Notes: generated by a model not told the origin, from the letters alone. A stretch of DNA of 64,000 nt from Clostridiales bacterium (GCA_014799665.1 JAAVHP010000004.1:62001-126000); one strand, 5' to 3'. Counted from the stretch's first letter, positions 17,447 through 26,059 are shown. Translations and numbers: made by a program.

Positions 17447-17698
17447 ATGATGTTTAAGAACAAAGCGGGCAATAAGAATAACGTGTGCGGCTCGGCGGTG
17501 TACGAGCTTAGGAAAAAGCAAACGCCTAAAATGTCGCAACGCATTCTCGCCGAGGCGTTGCAGCTTAACGGTATCGACGTCGATAAAAACGCCGTTCAGC
17601 GCATAGAGAGCGGACAGCGGTTTGTCACCGACATAGAACTTATCGCTTTATGTAAAATCTTCGGCGTGACAGCGGACGAATTGCTTGGGATAAAATAG
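17447..17698 (+). CDS. XRE-family helix-turn-helix regulator
   Basis: 83 residues, essentially one Cro/C1-type HTH: VYELRKKQTPKMSQRILAEAL, then DKNAVQRIESGQRFVTDIELIALCKIFGVTADELLG. Such small regulators bind palindromic operators and often repress themselves. AAAAGGG lies just upstream of the ATG. The shared intergenic region with the divergent zinc-ribbon gene contains matched repeats, so that gene is the likely target. Confidence 0.88.
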   Translation: MMFKNKAGNKNNVCGSAVYELRKKQTPKMSQRILAEALQLNGIDVDKNAVQRIESGQRFVTDIELIALCKIFGVTADELLGIK

Positions 17699-17732
17699 CT
17701 TTGTATATTTATGGTATTTTTTATATAATAAC

Positions 17733-17761
17733 TTGCAACCAAAGAGCAAATCGTGTATAAT
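17733..17761 (+). promoter_or_regulatory. promoter of HAD gene giving an apparent leaderless mRNA
   Basis: TTGCAA (17733-17738), 17 bases, TATAAT (17756-17761). The ATG at 17768 is only six bases downstream of the -10 box, where transcription itself should start. Confidence 0.75.
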
Positions 17762-17767
17762 CTAACT

Positions 17768-18442
17768 ATGAAAACGTTTATATTCGATTTGTACAATACG
17801 CTTATAGAGGTCAAGACGGACGAACACTGCGAGAGAGCGTGGGCGCCCGTCGTTGAGTTCTTTGGGGCTAAACGCATTAAGACCGATTGGAAAAGGCTGT
17901 GCTTCGAGTTCGACAGGTATTGGAAGCTGTTTAACGAGCGCGCGCAAGCCGAGCGGCAGTATCAATATCCCGAGTGCGATTGCATTACGCAGTTCGAGAG
18001 TATTGCGCGGTCGGTGGGCGGACGGCTCGGTCGTGACGACGCGGCGAAAGCGCTTTGCATAATGCGCGAAGCTTCCATAGAGAAGCTTAAACTATTCGAC
18101 GGCACGATCGAGCTTTTGGACGAACTACACGCGCGTGGCTGCAAGGTTTATCTACTTAGCAATGCGCAGGCGGTGTTTACGCGTAAGGAGATAGAGCGCG
18201 TGGGGCTTAGCGATAAGTTCGACGGGGTATGCCTGAGTTCGGACTACGGCGTGCGCAAGCCCGACCCTGCGTTCTACGAAATTCTGTTCGACGAGTACGA
18301 CCTCGATAAATCGAACGCCGTCATGATAGGCGACGACATGGACGCCGACGTGCGCGGCGCGGAACGGTTCGGTATTCGCGGACTGTGGGCTGGCGGCGGT
18401 GCGGCGAGCCATAGAGAGGAAATTTTGGAACTGATTAAATGA
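17768..18442 (+). CDS. HAD-family hydrolase
   Basis: 224 residues with the four HAD motifs: FDLYNTLIEV (motif I, nucleophile Asp with Tyr in place of the second acidic neighbour), LLSNAQ (II), KPDPAFYEI (III) and MIGDDMDADV (IV). Substrate unknown; the motif I variant FDLYNTL is shared by a subset of HAD phosphatases. ATG 17768 is chosen; the frame opens at a GTG inside the -10 box, which is not credible. No ribosome site is present because the message appears leaderless. The last four bases overlap the next gene. Confidence 0.85.
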   Translation: MKTFIFDLYNTLIEVKTDEHCERAWAPVVEFFGAKRIKTDWKRLCFEFDRYWKLFNERAQAERQYQYPECDCITQFESIARSVGGRLGRDDAAKALCIMREASIEKLKLFDGTIELLDELHARGCKVYLLSNAQAVFTRKEIERVGLSDKFDGVCLSSDYGVRKPDPAFYEILFDEYDLDKSNAVMIGDDMDADVRGAERFGIRGLWAGGGAASHREEILELIK

Positions 18443-19146
18443 AAACCATGAACGATTTAAAAGCAATAATATTCGATCTCGACGGTACGCTTTTGGACAC
18501 GCTCGACGATCTCACGGCGGCGGTCAATCACGCGCTGACGACTTTTAATCTCGGCACGCTCGACCGCAGCCGCATACGCAGGTACGTGGGCAACGGCGTG
18601 CCCAAGCTCATAGAGCGCGTGCTGTATTACGTTACGACTGGCGACGAGCCCGACCTCGATAACGGCACGTTCGACGACCGCAGTACGTTCAACGCCGTGC
18701 TTGCGGTGTTCACGCAATACTACGATAAACACAACAGCGATCTCACGCGCCCGTACGACGGCATTCCCGAAATGCTCGAAAAAGTCAAGGCGGCGGGATA
18801 CAAGAGCGCGATCGTCACCAATAAGTACGACGGCGCGGCGCAGGCGTTAAAAGCCAAGTTTTTCGGCACGGTCGATTTGGTGGTGGGCGAGCAGAGCGGG
18901 ATCCGTCCCAAGCCCGCGCCCGACGGCGTGCTCCGCGCGCTCGAAGTTTTGGGCGTCGACAAGTCGCAGGCGATATACGTAGGCGACGGCGAAACGGACA
19001 TGAAAACCGCCGAGAACTGCGGTATGCCCGTAGTCGCCGTTACTTGGGGCTTCCGCGACCGCGGCGTGCTTTCGGCGTTCTCGCCCGATCATATAATCGA
19101 CCAGCCGAGCGAGCTGATTACCAAAGTGCTCGACATAAATGGATAG
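18439..19146 (+). CDS. HAD hydrolase, phosphoglycolate phosphatase-like
   Basis: 235 residues. IIFDLDGTLLDTLDDLTAAVNHAL is the classic motif I plus cap of the Gph/PgmB group; IVTNKYDGAAQAL (II), RPKPAPDGVL (III) and YVGDGETDMKTAENCG (IV) follow. Gph removes 2-phosphoglycolate formed by repair of oxidised DNA ends, but related enzymes act on other sugar phosphates. Overlaps the preceding HAD gene by four bases, so the two are translationally coupled. Confidence 0.85.
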   Translation: MKTMNDLKAIIFDLDGTLLDTLDDLTAAVNHALTTFNLGTLDRSRIRRYVGNGVPKLIERVLYYVTTGDEPDLDNGTFDDRSTFNAVLAVFTQYYDKHNSDLTRPYDGIPEMLEKVKAAGYKSAIVTNKYDGAAQALKAKFFGTVDLVVGEQSGIRPKPAPDGVLRALEVLGVDKSQAIYVGDGETDMKTAENCGMPVVAVTWGFRDRGVLSAFSPDHIIDQPSELITKVLDING

Positions 19147-19152
19147 ATTTTA

Positions 19153-19713
19153 ATGTTCGATATCGACGGACAAGTTAAGATAAACGCGGGGCGGGCGCGG
19201 TCGATGGACCTTATCACGGCGGCGCTGTTCGAGCTTCTCGGCGAGCGGGCGTTCGCCGAGATCTCGATAACCGAGATTTGCGAAAAAGCGGGCGTGGCGC
19301 GTAAGACGTTCTACCGAAATTTCGACAGCAAGCTGTCCATTGTCGAAAAGCTTGTCGACAGGGTGTTCTACGAGTTCTTGCAAAAGTACGACCTGAAAAC
19401 TTCGGGCGCGCGCGCGATATACAAATATTGGTTCGAGTACATACTTTGCGCCCGCGAGTTCTCGGTGATATTTTTCGATCCCGACCTGTACGCGTTCATT
19501 TCCCGCAAGATAATCGAGTTCGTGCAAATCGAGCTGAGCGAAACGTTGCACAATGCGGCGGCGTTCGATCCCATGCTCGACGGATACTATCTTAATTTCG
19601 TTGCGGCGGGCATCGCTTCGATCATGCGCGAGTGGATGAAAAACGACTGTAAAACTCCCGTTAAGACAATGGTCGCGCTCACCGATAAGCTGATAGGGAA
19701 TTTGCTCGTGTAG
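19153..19713 (+). CDS. TetR-family transcriptional regulator
   Basis: 186 residues. The N-terminal HTH reads FAEISITEICEKAGVARKTFYRNFDSKLSIVEKLVD, a typical TetR DNA-binding domain; the C-terminal ligand domain resembles those of DhaS/AcrR-like members. It follows the HAD pair by six bases and may be co-transcribed with them. Ligand and targets unknown. No clear ribosome site. Confidence 0.85.
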   Translation: MFDIDGQVKINAGRARSMDLITAALFELLGERAFAEISITEICEKAGVARKTFYRNFDSKLSIVEKLVDRVFYEFLQKYDLKTSGARAIYKYWFEYILCAREFSVIFFDPDLYAFISRKIIEFVQIELSETLHNAAAFDPMLDGYYLNFVAAGIASIMREWMKNDCKTPVKTMVALTDKLIGNLLV

Positions 19714-19720
19714 AAATAAC

Positions 19721-19750
19721 TTGACAAAGAGCATATTTGTTTGCTAAAAT
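19721..19750 (+). promoter_or_regulatory. promoter of rplI
   Basis: TTGACA (19721-19726), 18 bases, TAAAAT (19745-19750), 30 bases before the rplI ATG. Confidence 0.7.
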
Positions 19751-19780
19751 ATTATTTAATAAAATGAATAGGACGTTACC

Positions 19781-20224
19781 ATGAAAGTTATTTTGACCAA
19801 GGACGTAAAAGCACAGGGCAAGCAGGGCGATATCGTAGAGGTGTCGGACGGTTACGCGCGGAACTATTTGTTCCCCAACAACCTCGCCAAGCCCGCCACC
19901 GCCACCGCGCTCAACAGCATTAAGATCGCCAAGGAAGCGGAGGAGCGCAGGCGCAAGATCGAGCACGACGAGGCGGTCGAGCTGTGCAAAAAACTCGCGG
20001 GAATAACGGTTACCGTCAAGATCAAGACGGGCGCGAACGGCAAGCTGTTCGGCTCGCTCAATACCGCGGCGGTCAGCGACGCGCTCAAAGAACTCGGTTA
20101 CGATCTCGATAAAAAGAAGATAGTTATAGCCGAGCCCATCAAGGCGCTCGGGCGGTACGTAGTTACGATCAAGCCGTTCGCCGAGGTTTCCGGCAAACTG
20201 AACGTGAACGTGGTATCGTTGTAA
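19781..20224 (+). CDS. rplI: 50S ribosomal protein L9
   Basis: 147 residues. The N-terminal domain MKVILTKDVKAQGKQGDIVEV then GYARNYLFPNNLAKPAT is the L9 signature; a long connecting helix and a C-terminal domain with GKLFGSLNTAAVSDALK follow. L9 binds 23S rRNA and helps maintain reading frame. It stands apart from the usual rpsF-ssb-rpsR or dnaB neighbours. Confidence 0.96.
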   Translation: MKVILTKDVKAQGKQGDIVEVSDGYARNYLFPNNLAKPATATALNSIKIAKEAEERRRKIEHDEAVELCKKLAGITVTVKIKTGANGKLFGSLNTAAVSDALKELGYDLDKKKIVIAEPIKALGRYVVTIKPFAEVSGKLNVNVVSL

Positions 20225-20343
20225 ATTCAGGGTACAGGGCGCAGGGCATAGGGGACAGGGTCGGACTCGCTCCGCTCGTGATTTATTTAATCACCGCGAA
20301 GCGGTCAACCCCTGACCCCTGACTCCTGTGCCCTAACCCCTAA
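20225..20343. repeat. palindromic intergenic repeat with CAGGG arms and ACCGCGAAGCGGT core
   Basis: The left arm has tandem ACAGGGCGCAGGGCATAGGG units; the right arm has ACCCCTGACCCCTGACTCCTG units, a near reverse complement. The internal TTTATTTAATCACCGCGAAG and the hairpin (20293-20305) match the core of the repeat at 162-260, although the arms differ. Confidence 0.7.
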
Positions 20344-20374
20344 CAATAAACAATCCTTTCGGAGGTTAAATATT

Positions 20375-21274
20375 ATGGCAGTTAAAGACGACAAAGCGGC
20401 TAACAGAAAGCTTCTCAACCGCAACCTTGCGCAAATGCTCAAAGGCGGCGTCATTATGGACGTTACCAACGCCGAGCAAGCGGTTATCGCCGAACAGGCG
20501 GGGGCGGTCGCGGTCATGGCGCTCGAACGCGTGCCCGCGGATATTCGTCGCGACGGCGGCGTGGCGCGTATGTCCGATCCCAAGATGATCGCCGAGATCC
20601 AAAAGGCGGTATCCATTCCCGTTATGGCGAAGGTGCGTATCGGGCATTTCGTAGAGGCGCAGATCCTCGAAGCCATTAAGATAGACTACATAGACGAGAG
20701 CGAGGTTTTGACCCCCGCCGACGATACGTATCATATCGATAAGACCAGATTCGAAACGCCGTTCGTGTGCGGCGCGCGCGATCTCGGCGAGGCACTTCGC
20801 CGTATTGCCGAAGGCGCGTCCATGATCCGCACCAAGGGTGAGGCGGGAACCGGCAACGTTGTGGAAGCGGTCAAGCATATGCGCAAAATGCGCACGCAGA
20901 TAGCCGAAGTCGCGGCGCTCAGGAGCGAACAGCTCGCTACCTACGCCAAGGATATAGGCGCACCGCTCGAACTCGTTAAGTACGTTGCCAAGAACAAGGC
21001 TCTGCCCGTCGTCAACTTCGCCGCGGGCGGTATCGCAACCCCCGCCGACGCCGCGCTCATGATGCAGCTCGGCGCGGACGGCGTGTTCGTAGGCAGCGGC
21101 ATTTTCAAGTCGCAGGATCCCAAGCATCGCGCCGAGGCAATCGTCAAGGCGGTCGCGTACTACGGCGATCCCGCTATCCTCGCGGGCGTGAGCTACGGGC
21201 TCGGCGAGGCCATGCGCGGGCTCGACGTTGAAGCTATGCCCGAAGCGGAACGGCTCGCAAAGCGCGGCTGGTAG
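20375..21274 (+). CDS. pdxS: pyridoxal 5'-phosphate synthase subunit PdxS
   Basis: 299 residues. PdxS condenses ribose 5-phosphate, glyceraldehyde 3-phosphate and ammonia to PLP. The barrel is highly conserved: GGVIMDVTNAEQAVIAEQAG, ALERVPADIR, MAKVRIGHFVEAQ with the reactive Lys, and FVCGARDLGEALRRI. GGAGGTTAAATATT precedes the ATG. The partner glutaminase pdxT follows after a 209-base gap that contains a structured repeat. Confidence 0.97.
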   Translation: MAVKDDKAANRKLLNRNLAQMLKGGVIMDVTNAEQAVIAEQAGAVAVMALERVPADIRRDGGVARMSDPKMIAEIQKAVSIPVMAKVRIGHFVEAQILEAIKIDYIDESEVLTPADDTYHIDKTRFETPFVCGARDLGEALRRIAEGASMIRTKGEAGTGNVVEAVKHMRKMRTQIAEVAALRSEQLATYAKDIGAPLELVKYVAKNKALPVVNFAAGGIATPADAALMMQLGADGVFVGSGIFKSQDPKHRAEAIVKAVAYYGDPAILAGVSYGLGEAMRGLDVEAMPEAERLAKRGW

Positions 21275-21450
21275 TTTTAAGCGTGTTCCGCATAACTTAC
21301 GCGTTATCTTGCTACCGCTTTCGGCGCTTGCTTCGTTGCGGCTCATTGACGTAGCGCTGCTACGACTTCTTCGCCGCGCCTTGCAATCACTCGAAAGCAT
21401 TTACGCAATCTAATCGCGTCGTTATCCGTCGCACGCTTGCGTATGATAAA
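21275..21450. repeat. hairpin-rich intergenic element between pdxS and pdxT
   Basis: Contains the hairpin CGTAGC-GCT-GCTACG (about 21351-21365) flanked by GCGGCTCATTGA and ACTTCTTCGCCGCG. The layout (CATT, hairpin, ACTTC/ACTCC, TCG) resembles elements at 22051-22205 and within 31020-31110. No ORF is supported here. Confidence 0.5.
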
Positions 21451-21483
21451 TCATATTTGCAAATTTATCATAAGAGGTTTAAC

Positions 21484-22050
21484 ATGAATATCGGTGTATT
21501 GGCTTTACAGGGCTCGGTTATCGAGCACGTAAAAATGATAAGCTCGATCAATAAAAAGATCAACGTAGTGCAGGTGCGCACTATCGACGAGCTTGCTTCG
21601 GTCGACGGGCTTATCATTCCCGGCGGCGAAAGCACTACGCTTCGCAGGCTTCTCGACACGTTCAATCTTTTCACGCCCATACGCGAGCGCATAATCGCGG
21701 GTATGCCTGTTTGGGGCACTTGCGCGGGGCTTATTCTTCTTGCAAACAAGGTCGAGGGCGAGCCTGCGTACTTCTCGGCGCTCGACGTCGACGTTAGGCG
21801 CAACGCCTACGGCAGACAGATAGACAGCTTCGTCGGCGAGGGCGATTTCGACGATATGTATATCAACATGGTGTTCATTCGCGCGCCCAAGATCACGCGC
21901 GTGGGCGACGGCGTGACCGTGCTCGCGGAATACAACGGCGAGCCCGTTGCCGTGCGGCAGGACAACGTTTTGGCGACGGCGTTCCATCCCGAAATGACGC
22001 GCGATAACAGGGTGCATAAGTATTTCATAAATATGATAGGGAAAGAGTAA
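21484..22050 (+). CDS. pdxT: pyridoxal 5'-phosphate synthase glutaminase PdxT
   Basis: 188 residues. PdxT supplies ammonia to PdxS from glutamine. Class I amidotransferase motifs are present: IPGGEST, catalytic Cys in WGTCAGLILLA, and FHPEMTRD with the His-Glu pair. MNIGVLALQGSVIEHV is the family N-terminus, so ATG 21484 is used rather than the upstream in-frame codon at 21457; AAGAGGT precedes it. Confidence 0.96.
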   Translation: MNIGVLALQGSVIEHVKMISSINKKINVVQVRTIDELASVDGLIIPGGESTTLRRLLDTFNLFTPIRERIIAGMPVWGTCAGLILLANKVEGEPAYFSALDVDVRRNAYGRQIDSFVGEGDFDDMYINMVFIRAPKITRVGDGVTVLAEYNGEPVAVRQDNVLATAFHPEMTRDNRVHKYFINMIGKE

Positions 22051-22205
22051 TTCGAGCGCATATATACATCGCTCTGCGGCGGACGTCGCACCGCCCTCGG
22101 TCATTTACGTCAGTGTAAACTCCCGTCGGTCGGTGCTCGGACTTCCTTGCATAGCTCGCATCTCTGCGCTCTCATGCTCGCGCGTATATGTTTTCTCTCA
22201 GGCAT
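22051..22205. repeat. hairpin-rich intergenic element after pdxT
   Basis: GC-rich 155-base gap with CATTTACGTCAGTGTAAACT (TTTAC...GTAAA hairpin) followed by CCCGTCGGTCGGTGCTCGGA, similar in layout to the element between pdxS and pdxT. It runs up to the patatin start. No convincing gene. Confidence 0.5.
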
Positions 22206-22206
22206 A

Positions 22207-23001
22207 ATGAAAGTTTTAAGCAAAAACAAATCTAACGAGCAGTCCCCCATACTGGGGCTCTGTCTCGGCGGCGGAGGAGCGCGCGGCTTTGTACAGGTCG
22301 GCGCGCTCAAAGCGTTTAAGGAACGCGGTATCGATTTCGATATTTGCGTCGGTACTTCGGTCGGGAGTATCGTGGGTGCGCTGTACAGCGCGGGTATTAC
22401 GCCCGACGAAATGACCGAAGCCGCCGAAGCTATCGAGTTCGCCGACCTGCACGGACGGCTGTTGTTCAAGCCCGACGATCCGCGCAAGATCGGCAATATG
22501 ATCTATCCGCTCGTCGGCGACGCGCAGATAGAGAACCTGCATAAAAAATACGCCGCCGTAGCCACCGACCTGAAAACGGGTAAGCAGGTAATTTTGGACA
22601 GCGGGTCGGTGCTCGACGCAGTGTCCGCATCGTCGGCGTACCCGATCGTGTACGCGCCGCTTCCGCTTAACGGCATGAACCTAGCGGACGGCGGGCTCGT
22701 CAATAATATCCCCGCCGAAGTTTGCAGAATGCTCGGTGCGGATAAGGTGGTCACGGTGGACGTTCATGCGTCGCGCGGCAGCGGCACGGACGGTACGGGC
22801 GTGTTCGACGTTATGAAAGCAGTGTTCTCGATCATGAGCGCGAACGCCTCGGTCATGGGGCTTATGCAGTCCGATATTCTTATCGCGCCCGACACCTCTA
22901 AGTATAAGTCGACGAGCAAGAACGGCTATCTCGACATGATAGAGCTCGGGTATAACGCCGCGCTCGAAAAGTGCGACGAGATAGAGAGTCTAATTAGGTA
23001 A
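22207..23001 (+). CDS. patatin-like phospholipase
   Basis: 264 residues. The patatin fold shows an oxyanion loop GGGGARGF, the nucleophile motif GTSVGS and the catalytic Asp in LADGGLVNN. Bacterial members (RssA/YchK type) are lipid acyl hydrolases. No signal peptide. The frame opens further upstream at 22147 inside a repeat; ATG 22207 fits the family N-terminus better. Six bases separate it from the ComEC-like gene, which is probably in the same operon. Confidence 0.88.
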   Translation: MKVLSKNKSNEQSPILGLCLGGGGARGFVQVGALKAFKERGIDFDICVGTSVGSIVGALYSAGITPDEMTEAAEAIEFADLHGRLLFKPDDPRKIGNMIYPLVGDAQIENLHKKYAAVATDLKTGKQVILDSGSVLDAVSASSAYPIVYAPLPLNGMNLADGGLVNNIPAEVCRMLGADKVVTVDVHASRGSGTDGTGVFDVMKAVFSIMSANASVMGLMQSDILIAPDTSKYKSTSKNGYLDMIELGYNAALEKCDEIESLIR

Positions 23002-23006
23002 TAGCT

Positions 23007-24398
23007 ATGAACAAACAGTCGAAGAAATTAATAATAATCGATATAGCGATACTCGTTATCGTGGCGATCGTGCTCGCGGTGTCCATGGTGTGGTCGACCG
23101 ATATCGAGCTTAAACTCGGGCTTTTGTATTACACCGACGAGCCTGTGGACGAGAGCGAGATCGTAGTCATAGAGAGCAAGAACGGCGTGCACGTTTCGGC
23201 GACGGACGGCTCGGGCGAGCTCAACGTGCATTTCGTGGACGTAGGTCAGGGCGACTGCACCGTAATAGAATTCCCAGACGGCAAGACCATGGTCATCGAC
23301 GGCGGCGAGAACAATAAGAAAACCGAAACGGCTATACAAACGTTTATCGACAAAACGCTGCCGAAGGACTTTACGTATTTCGATTATGCGATACTTACGC
23401 ACCCCGACTCAGACCACTGCGGGAGCTTTGACTACGTGCTCACTAACTATCCCGCAAAAGAGGTCTACCGCCCCAACGTGGAAGCGATTGGTACCGACAA
23501 AAACCCCTACGTAGACCCAGGCAAAACCGACTTGACCTCTGACGCGCGCACTAAGGACACGGCAGCGTACGCCGCGGCGGTAAAAGCTATGTACGCCGAG
23601 ACCGAGGACTTTACTTCGACGGTCAAGATCACCGATCCCGCAACCTGCGACACTATAACCGACGGCACGTACACTTTCGATTTCTATTCGCCGTTCTCCA
23701 CCAAGTACACGGGCGAGGGCGAGTGGAACAACTATTCGCCCATAATGATACTCGAATATAAGGGCTTTAAGTACGCCATGTCGGGTGACGCCGAGGAGAA
23801 AAACCTCGAACAGTTCGTCGAGAAAATAGAGTCCGCCAAGACCGACGGCGTGACCGATAAGTACGACGCGTTCACAGACAGCTATTGCGTAAACGTTATA
23901 AAAGCAGGACACCACGGCTCGCGCAACGCGACCACGCTCGACTATCTCCAAGCGATAACGACCGACGCGGGCGCGAAAGGCGTTTATTGCGTTATTTCGT
24001 GCGGCGAGGGCAATTCGTACAAACACCCGCACCAGGAAGCGCTCGATAGGTATTTGGCTATCGGCGTTCCCGAAAGCAATATTTTGCGTACCGATCTCGT
24101 CGGCGATATTACTCTTTCCGTGCGCACAGATGAGAACGGCGAGTATAAGCTGTTCTACGGCGAGAGCGCGAGCGGAGCGCCCATCGAGCCGAACGATCCC
24201 GAAGATCCGTGGATATGCGAATATCCCACCGTGCTCGTTTACCGCAAGATAGGAAGCGTCAAGCTCAAATGGCCGCTCGTCGCATGGGTTTGCTATGCCG
24301 TGCTCGTAGTGGTGGCGATAGTGCATATCGTATACGTAACGCACGGCGGCGACAAACCGAGCGCACCGCAGGGCAAGGGTAAGGGAACCCGCAAGTGA
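23007..24398 (+). CDS. ComEC/Rec2-like metallo-beta-lactamase-fold membrane protein
   Basis: 463 residues. An N-terminal membrane helix (about 9-28) precedes an extracytoplasmic metallo-beta-lactamase domain: NVHFVDVGQGDCTVIEFPDG, MVIDGGENN and ILTHPDSDHCGS (HxxxDH), then AGHHGSRNATT. A second helix near residue 420 and a basic tail close the protein. This is the hydrolase module found at the C-terminus of ComEC, here without the competence channel. Substrate unknown. It overlaps recF by four bases. Confidence 0.82.
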   Translation: MNKQSKKLIIIDIAILVIVAIVLAVSMVWSTDIELKLGLLYYTDEPVDESEIVVIESKNGVHVSATDGSGELNVHFVDVGQGDCTVIEFPDGKTMVIDGGENNKKTETAIQTFIDKTLPKDFTYFDYAILTHPDSDHCGSFDYVLTNYPAKEVYRPNVEAIGTDKNPYVDPGKTDLTSDARTKDTAAYAAAVKAMYAETEDFTSTVKITDPATCDTITDGTYTFDFYSPFSTKYTGEGEWNNYSPIMILEYKGFKYAMSGDAEEKNLEQFVEKIESAKTDGVTDKYDAFTDSYCVNVIKAGHHGSRNATTLDYLQAITTDAGAKGVYCVISCGEGNSYKHPHQEALDRYLAIGVPESNILRTDLVGDITLSVRTDENGEYKLFYGESASGAPIEPNDPEDPWICEYPTVLVYRKIGSVKLKWPLVAWVCYAVLVVVAIVHIVYVTHGGDKPSAPQGKGKGTRK

Positions 24399-25453
24399 AC
24401 GTAACCGTACTCAAAGTTAAGGACTACCGCAACGCCGCCGAACGAACGGTCGAGTTATGCCCCACGCGCAATGCGTTCGTGGGCGCTAACGCGCGCGGCA
24501 AAACCAATCTTTTGGAAGCGGTGTATTTTGCGGGCGTGGGCAAATCGTTCCGCACGCCGCGCGACCGCGAGCTTATAAAAAACGACGCGCCGCGCGCATA
24601 TATCTCGGTCACTGCGGATAAGGACACGGGCAGCGAAACTGTGCAAATAGTTATCGACCGCGCCGTCAATAAACGCGTGGCGATAAACGGCGTGCCGATA
24701 ACGAGAATGAGCGAATTAATGGGCGTTTGCCCCGTCGTGCTGTTTTGCCCCGACGGGCTTAAAATCGTCAAGGACGCGCCCGCCGACCGCAGACGGTTTA
24801 TGGATATTTCACTGTGCCAAATAAGCAAGGCGTACTTCGCCGCGCTGTCGCAGTACGATAAAATTTTGCAGAGCAGGAACAAGCTACTTAAAAGCGGCGG
24901 CGCTAACGACAGCACGCTCGCGCCCTGGAACGAGTTGCTCGCCGACGTCGGCGCAAAGGTGATTAAAAGCCGTCGCGGGTTTATCAATAAGCTCGCCCCG
25001 ATTGCGCAGGACAAGCATTCGTTTTTGTCGGGCGGAAAGGAAACTCTGTCGCTCGAATACGAGGGCGCGGGCGGCGAGGGAGTGGACGGTATCAAAGCCG
25101 AGCTGCTGCGGCGGTTCGAGGCGGACAGGGAAAGCGACTATCGGCTGAAATACACGCATTCAGGTCCGCATAAGGACGATATAAAAATAAGCGTAGACGG
25201 CGTCGATCTTCGGGCGTTCGGTTCGCAGGGTCAGCAACGCACGGCGGCGCTCGCCATGAAGCTTGCCGAAACCAAATTGTTGGAGGACGCGCTCGGTACG
25301 AGTCCCGTATTGCTTTTGGACGACGTGTTCAGCGAGCTCGACGCGGGCAGAAGAAAGAAACTGCTAGATACGCTCGACGGGTTGCAGTCGATAATAACCA
25401 CGACCGATAAAACGGACTTCGACGGCGTGGATATAAATATCGTGGAAATTTAA
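24395..25453 (+). CDS. recF: DNA replication and repair protein RecF
   Basis: 352 residues. RecF is an ABC-like ATPase that helps load RecA on gapped DNA. Walker A GANARGKTNLLEA (about 30-42), FCPDGLKIVKDAPADRRRFMD, the signature region FGSQGQQRTAALAMKLAE and Walker B VLLLDDVFSELDAGRR are all present. It begins with GTG overlapping the stop of the previous gene. It is separated from the dnaA-dnaN cluster where recF usually lies. Confidence 0.95.
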   Translation: MNVTVLKVKDYRNAAERTVELCPTRNAFVGANARGKTNLLEAVYFAGVGKSFRTPRDRELIKNDAPRAYISVTADKDTGSETVQIVIDRAVNKRVAINGVPITRMSELMGVCPVVLFCPDGLKIVKDAPADRRRFMDISLCQISKAYFAALSQYDKILQSRNKLLKSGGANDSTLAPWNELLADVGAKVIKSRRGFINKLAPIAQDKHSFLSGGKETLSLEYEGAGGEGVDGIKAELLRRFEADRESDYRLKYTHSGPHKDDIKISVDGVDLRAFGSQGQQRTAALAMKLAETKLLEDALGTSPVLLLDDVFSELDAGRRKKLLDTLDGLQSIITTTDKTDFDGVDINIVEI

Positions 25454-25474
25454 AATCGAAAATCGTAAAAACAG

Positions 25475-25503
25475 TTGCAAAACGCAAAAGAAAAGCGTAT
25501 AAT
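25475..25503 (+). promoter_or_regulatory. promoter of tmRNA gene
   Basis: TTGCAA (25475-25480), 17 bases, TATAAT (25498-25503), about 20 bases before the mature 5' end. Confidence 0.8.
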
Positions 25504-25524
25504 ACATACTACGCCATAAACCAT

Positions 25525-25921
25525 GGGGATGTAAAGGCTTCGACGGTGCGGCTCAGCGGCGGAAAAGCAGGTGGTAGGGTCGCGACTACCTAAAAACGCG
25601 AAACGGCTTTAAGTGCCAACAAAAACGAAAATGCCAAAGTCATCAAGTTCGCGGCTCCTGTTGCGGCTCCGGCAATGGCATTCGCAGCTTAACTAATAGC
25701 TACGGCGTCTGCCCCTAATACCTACCGTTAGGTAGGCGGGCGTAATTGAACGGTAGGCAACTCGGTAAGGAAGCGGTCGAACCGTGCCGAGTAACAAGAC
25801 CTTGCGGGTGCAAACCTTTGTTCATTGCGGTTTGCTCTCGGACATCGAGCGATGAACTAAACTTGTAGAAAGCCCCGCAAACCCGTATCGGAAATCGGTT
25901 CAACTCCGATCATCTCCACCA
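25525..25921 (+). ncRNA. ssrA: transfer-messenger RNA (tmRNA)
   Basis: One-piece tmRNA of 397 bases with encoded CCA. The 5' GGGGATG pairs with 3' CATCTCC, followed by ACCA; the T-arm reads GGTTCAACTCCGATC. The tag frame starts at GCC (25615) and ends at TAA (25690-25692): 25 codons beginning ANKNENAKVIKF and ending PAMAFAA. tmRNA with SmpB rescues ribosomes on broken messages. The tag is about 2.5 times the length of the E. coli tag and rich in Ala and Pro, but ends in a hydrophobic-Ala-Ala tail suited to ClpXP recognition. Confidence 0.95.
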
Positions 25922-25926
25922 ACGTA

Positions 25927-25953
25927 AACGCATCCTGACGGGTGCGTTTTTTT
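25927..25953 (+). terminator. terminator of ssrA
   Basis: Stem AACGCATCC / GGGTGCGTT with a TGAC loop (one G-T pair), then seven T. Confidence 0.85.
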
Positions 25954-26003
25954 GTCGTTAGTGTTGTTTGTGCGGTATGATCAAACACCACAATTGTCGG
26001 CTC

Positions 26004-26032
26004 TTGACATTTTCATATTAAAATGTTAAAAT
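26004..26032 (+). promoter_or_regulatory. sigma-A promoter for PH-domain gene
   Basis: TTGACA (26004-26009), 17 bases, TAAAAT (26027-26032); AGGAG follows before ATG 26060. Confidence 0.85.
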
Positions 26033-26059
26033 CATTTTGTATAGATATAGGAGCTTATT

